Assembly (NCBI GenBank): GCA_035291905.1
Contig: DATDRF010000157.1
Location: forward strand, 1 to 14,804
Reading direction: 5' to 3'
From: JACPLA01 sp035291905
GTDB lineage: Bacteria; Bacteroidota; Ignavibacteria; UBA10030
Length of the DNA stretch: 14,804 nucleotides
Below the pieces are notes generated by a model. It did no database searches. It saw only the letters and a program-made list of their open reading frames with translations, and had not been told where the DNA came from. The position numbers and the translations under genes were made by a program. Shown here piece after piece: positions 12,322 through 14,804 of this stretch (positions are counted from its first letter, which is position 1; each line of letters starts with the position of its first letter).

Positions 12322-14519
12322 CAGCACTTACAAGAAGAAGATTTTTGAAGATCAGTGCAGCTACGGTGGGAACGGCTGCGGCAGGTTCTGCGCTTGTGAA
12401 GGCCGGTGCTCTGTTTCAGGGCAAAGAGGCCGCGACGCGCAAAAGAATTGAGCGGATCCCGACGTACTGCGATTTATGTTTCTGGAAGTGCGGAGCAATA
12501 GCAACCGTGAAAGACGGCGTGCTCTGGAAGATCGAGGGCAATCCCGAGGATCCCCTGAGCCGCGGTCGCCTCTGTCCGCGCGGGACGGGCGGTGCAGGTG
12601 CTCATTTCGATCCCGACCGGCTCCGTACGCCGCTGGTGAGACGCCTGAAGAGAGGCGAAGAGGAATGGGTGGAGGCGACATGGGATGAAGCGCTCGGGAT
12701 CATCGCGGAAAAGATGGATCGTATCAGAAAGACGTATGGGCCCGAGGCGATGGCCCTGTTCAGCCATGGGATAGGCGGGAATTTTCTCAAGCATTTGATG
12801 AAGGCCTACGGGACCCCGAATATTACGGCCCCTTCGTTTGCCCAATGCCGCGGTCCGAGAGACGTGGGATTCCGGCTCACGTTTGGCGAAGATGTGAGCT
12901 CACCTGAACGAACCGACATTAAGAACGCGCAGTGCCTTGTTCTGATCGGAAGCCATCTGGGCGAGAACATGCATAACACCCAGGTGCAGGAATTCGCTGA
13001 AGCGATTGAGAACGACGCCAGCATTATTGTGGTCGACCCGCGATACTCGATAGCAGCGAGCAAGGCAAAATATTACCTGCCGATAAAGCCCGGCACCGAC
13101 CTCGCGCTCATACTGGCATGGATGAATGTCATTGTCGGCGAGAATTTGTACGACAGGGAATATGTGACAAAGTACGGCTTCGGATTCGAGCAGTTCGCCG
13201 CATCCATTCGCACGTTCACGCCCGAATGGGCTTTTCCCGAAACCGGTATCACACCCGACGTGATTCAAAAGACCGCCCGCGAGATGGCGCGGTACAGGCC
13301 TGCGACGCTCGTTCATCCAGGGCGGCACGTGACCTGGTACGGCGATGATACCCAGCGAAGCCGGGCCATTGCTCTTCTGAATGCGCTCCTTGGGAGCTGG
13401 GGGAGGCGGGGAGGATTCTACACTCCGGTGAGCATGGACGTCCCCTCATATCCTTACCCGGACTATCCCAAACCGGCAAAAGCGAAAGTCGACAATCCGG
13501 CCAATAAATATCCTTTTGCCCACGAAACACTCACAACGGGAATTCGAGAGGCAACCCTCACAGGCAAGCCGTACCCGATCAAAGGATGGATGGGGTACGC
13601 GACAAACTTGATCCATGCTCTTCCCAACGAGCAGGAAACGATTCAGGCGATCCAGAACCTTGATCTCCTTGTCGTTGTCGACGTCGTTCCGAGCGAACTG
13701 GCCGGTTGGGCAGATGTGGTGCTTCCCGAATCGGTCTATCTCGAACGGCATGATGACCTCAACGTCGAGTGGTTCCGCGAGCCTTTTGTGGCTCTGCGTC
13801 AGCCCGTGGTCGAAGCACCCCATGATCAGAAGCCGAATTGGTGGATCGCCAAGCAGCTTGCGGAAAAACTCGGGCTTGGCCGCTACTTCCCGTGGGCAAC
13901 AATCGATGAGTATTTCGAAAAGAGAATGTCCGATGCCGGTCTGAGCTACGAGGAGCTTAAGCGACGCGGCATCATTCGCGGAGCAAAACAACCCATCTAC
14001 TTTGATGAAGGGGTCCCCGCCGAGTTTCCCACACCGTCAGGAAAGATCGAGTTCTATTCGGTTCAGCTGGCACAGGCAGGATTCGACCATGTCCCGAAGT
14101 ACAAACGTCCGGGTTCACCGCCCCCCGGTTCTTTTCGCCTCCTCTTCGGACGCGCCCCTGTGCATACATTCAGCCGCACCCAATCAAACAGGATTCTGGC
14201 CGACATGATGGATGAGAACGAGGTGTGGGTCAACGAGGATATTGTGCGGCGTCTGGGCCTGAGGAACGGAGAATACGTGAAATTGAAGAACCAGGACGGC
14301 GTTGTGAGCAACAGGGTCAGATTGAAAAGCACGCAGCGCATAAGGCCCGATTGTGTCTACCTGGTTCACGGATTCGGGCACACTGCGAAAGGATTGAAGT
14401 TTCCCCTGGGTAAGGGAGCCAGCGATGCCCAGCTGATCACGCGGTATGAGATCGATCCGTTGATGGGCGGAACAGCGATGAACGTGAACTTTGTCACCCT
14501 TGAAACGGAGGCCGCATAG
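12318..14519 (+). CDS. Molybdopterin oxidoreductase catalytic subunit, PsrA/PhsA-like (polysulfide/thiosulfate reductase type)
   Basis: A 733-aa protein of the DMSO-reductase superfamily (complex iron-sulfur molybdoenzyme). A Tat signal with TRRRFLK (residues 5-11) directs folded export. The [4Fe-4S] motif is C51-x2-C54-x3-C58 ... C86. Bis-MGD-binding stretches include LVLIGSHLGENMH, IIVVDPRYS, and a C-terminal cofactor domain with VHTFSRTQSNR. C177 in SFAQCRGPRD sits where the molybdenum ligand is expected in PsrA/PhsA and related reductases. Length fits PsrA/PhsA (about 750-765) better than TtrA or ArrA, which are longer. The true substrate (polysulfide, thiosulfate, tetrathionate, arsenic oxyanion) cannot be fixed from sequence alone. 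Coupled to merR by ATGA; the ferredoxin subunit starts 2 bases after the stop. Confidence 0.87.
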   Translation: MTALTRRRFLKISAATVGTAAAGSALVKAGALFQGKEAATRKRIERIPTYCDLCFWKCGAIATVKDGVLWKIEGNPEDPLSRGRLCPRGTGGAGAHFDPDRLRTPLVRRLKRGEEEWVEATWDEALGIIAEKMDRIRKTYGPEAMALFSHGIGGNFLKHLMKAYGTPNITAPSFAQCRGPRDVGFRLTFGEDVSSPERTDIKNAQCLVLIGSHLGENMHNTQVQEFAEAIENDASIIVVDPRYSIAASKAKYYLPIKPGTDLALILAWMNVIVGENLYDREYVTKYGFGFEQFAASIRTFTPEWAFPETGITPDVIQKTAREMARYRPATLVHPGRHVTWYGDDTQRSRAIALLNALLGSWGRRGGFYTPVSMDVPSYPYPDYPKPAKAKVDNPANKYPFAHETLTTGIREATLTGKPYPIKGWMGYATNLIHALPNEQETIQAIQNLDLLVVVDVVPSELAGWADVVLPESVYLERHDDLNVEWFREPFVALRQPVVEAPHDQKPNWWIAKQLAEKLGLGRYFPWATIDEYFEKRMSDAGLSYEELKRRGIIRGAKQPIYFDEGVPAEFPTPSGKIEFYSVQLAQAGFDHVPKYKRPGSPPPGSFRLLFGRAPVHTFSRTQSNRILADMMDENEVWVNEDIVRRLGLRNGEYVKLKNQDGVVSNRVRLKSTQRIRPDCVYLVHGFGHTAKGLKFPLGKGASDAQLITRYEIDPLMGGTAMNVNFVTLETEAA

Positions 14520-14521
14520 CC

Positions 14522-14804
14522 ATGGCACGATTCGGAATGGCGATCGATACGGCAAAATGTGTAGGGTGCATGGATTGTGTCGTTGCCTGCAAAACGGAAA
14601 ACAACATTCCCGAGGGATATAACAGGGATTGGATAACTTACGACTCAACAGGCAAGTTCCCGACGCTCCAAATGGAAATCAGAAGCGAGCGGTGTAACCA
14701 TTGTGATAACCCTCCGTGTGTCGACTGCTGCCCGACAGGAGCAAGTCATGTCAACGACTTCGGTAAGGTCGTCCTTGTCGACGGCGGACTTTGTATTGGC
14801 TGCA
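14522..14804 (+). CDS. PsrB/PhsB-type four-cluster ferredoxin subunit (3'-truncated)
   Basis: The first 94 codons of a gene that runs off the right edge with no stop. It begins MARFGMAIDTAKCVGCMDC. Motifs seen are CVGCMDCVVAC (residues 13-23), CNHCDNPPCVDCCP (about 57-70) and the beginning of the third set, CIGC, at the edge. This is the electron-transfer subunit that carries electrons between the molybdoenzyme and a membrane NrfD/PsrC-type subunit, which is expected next but not visible. Unlike the ActB domain at the other end of the window, the part seen has no Cys replaced. GGAGG at 14507-14511 lies inside the end of the upstream gene. It has no signal peptide, as expected for a subunit exported with its Tat partner. 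Confidence 0.9.
   Translation, partial: MARFGMAIDTAKCVGCMDCVVACKTENNIPEGYNRDWITYDSTGKFPTLQMEIRSERCNHCDNPPCVDCCPTGASHVNDFGKVVLVDGGLCIGC

Overview
The window looks like one respiratory/redox neighbourhood from a Gram-negative bacterium. Signs of an outer membrane are a beta-barrel porin ending in Phe and a lipoprotein with a TonB-type domain. An Alternative Complex III (act) operon, an alginate-export-type porin and a CISM-type molybdoenzyme together would fit the Bacteroidota/Chlorobiota (Ignavibacteria-like) group or a relative. That placement is inference from gene content, not from a marker gene. I see no rRNA, tRNA, CRISPR array or transposase gene.

Region 1 (1-4595, + strand) is the act operon from the C-terminal part of actB through actC, actD, actE and actF. 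The genes are translationally coupled by 8-bp, ATGA, ATGA and TAATG overlaps. The operon encodes a membrane quinol:electron-acceptor oxidoreductase. actA and the start of actB lie to the left of the window. No cytochrome oxidase genes follow actF; instead there is a porin (4637-5884), a cysteine-free carboxymuconolactone-decarboxylase-like protein, mobA (Mo-bisMGD maturation), a palindromic CGCAGAG repeat, and a URO-D-superfamily, probable corrinoid-type methyltransferase closed by a clear intrinsic terminator. A lipoprotein joining a TonB C-terminal domain to a parvulin domain follows with its own strong ribosome-binding site.

Region 2 (8927-11501, - strand) holds two small operons. The upstream one encodes an ECF sigma factor coupled by ATGA to a small soluble zinc-type anti-sigma protein. 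The other runs DUF2892 membrane protein, a second paralogous anti-sigma protein, OsmC, an unrecognised 90-aa protein, and a DUF1858 CxxC protein. Two related non-coding elements (about 10461-10656 and 11557-11718) share an ungapped 89-bp segment (71/89 identical by eye) and bracket the sigma/anti-sigma pair.

Region 3 (11866-14804, + strand) is a MerR-family regulator with an eight-cysteine C-terminal 'two-CW' tail. It is coupled by ATGA to a Tat-exported PsrA/PhsA-like molybdopterin oxidoreductase, followed by its PsrB-type four-cluster ferredoxin subunit, which is cut by the right edge.

A working picture (inference): the molybdoenzyme feeds or drains the quinone pool, Complex III oxidises quinol, MobA supplies the cofactor, and two cysteine-based regulators (MerR-CW and sigma/ZAS) adjust expression to redox or sulfur conditions.
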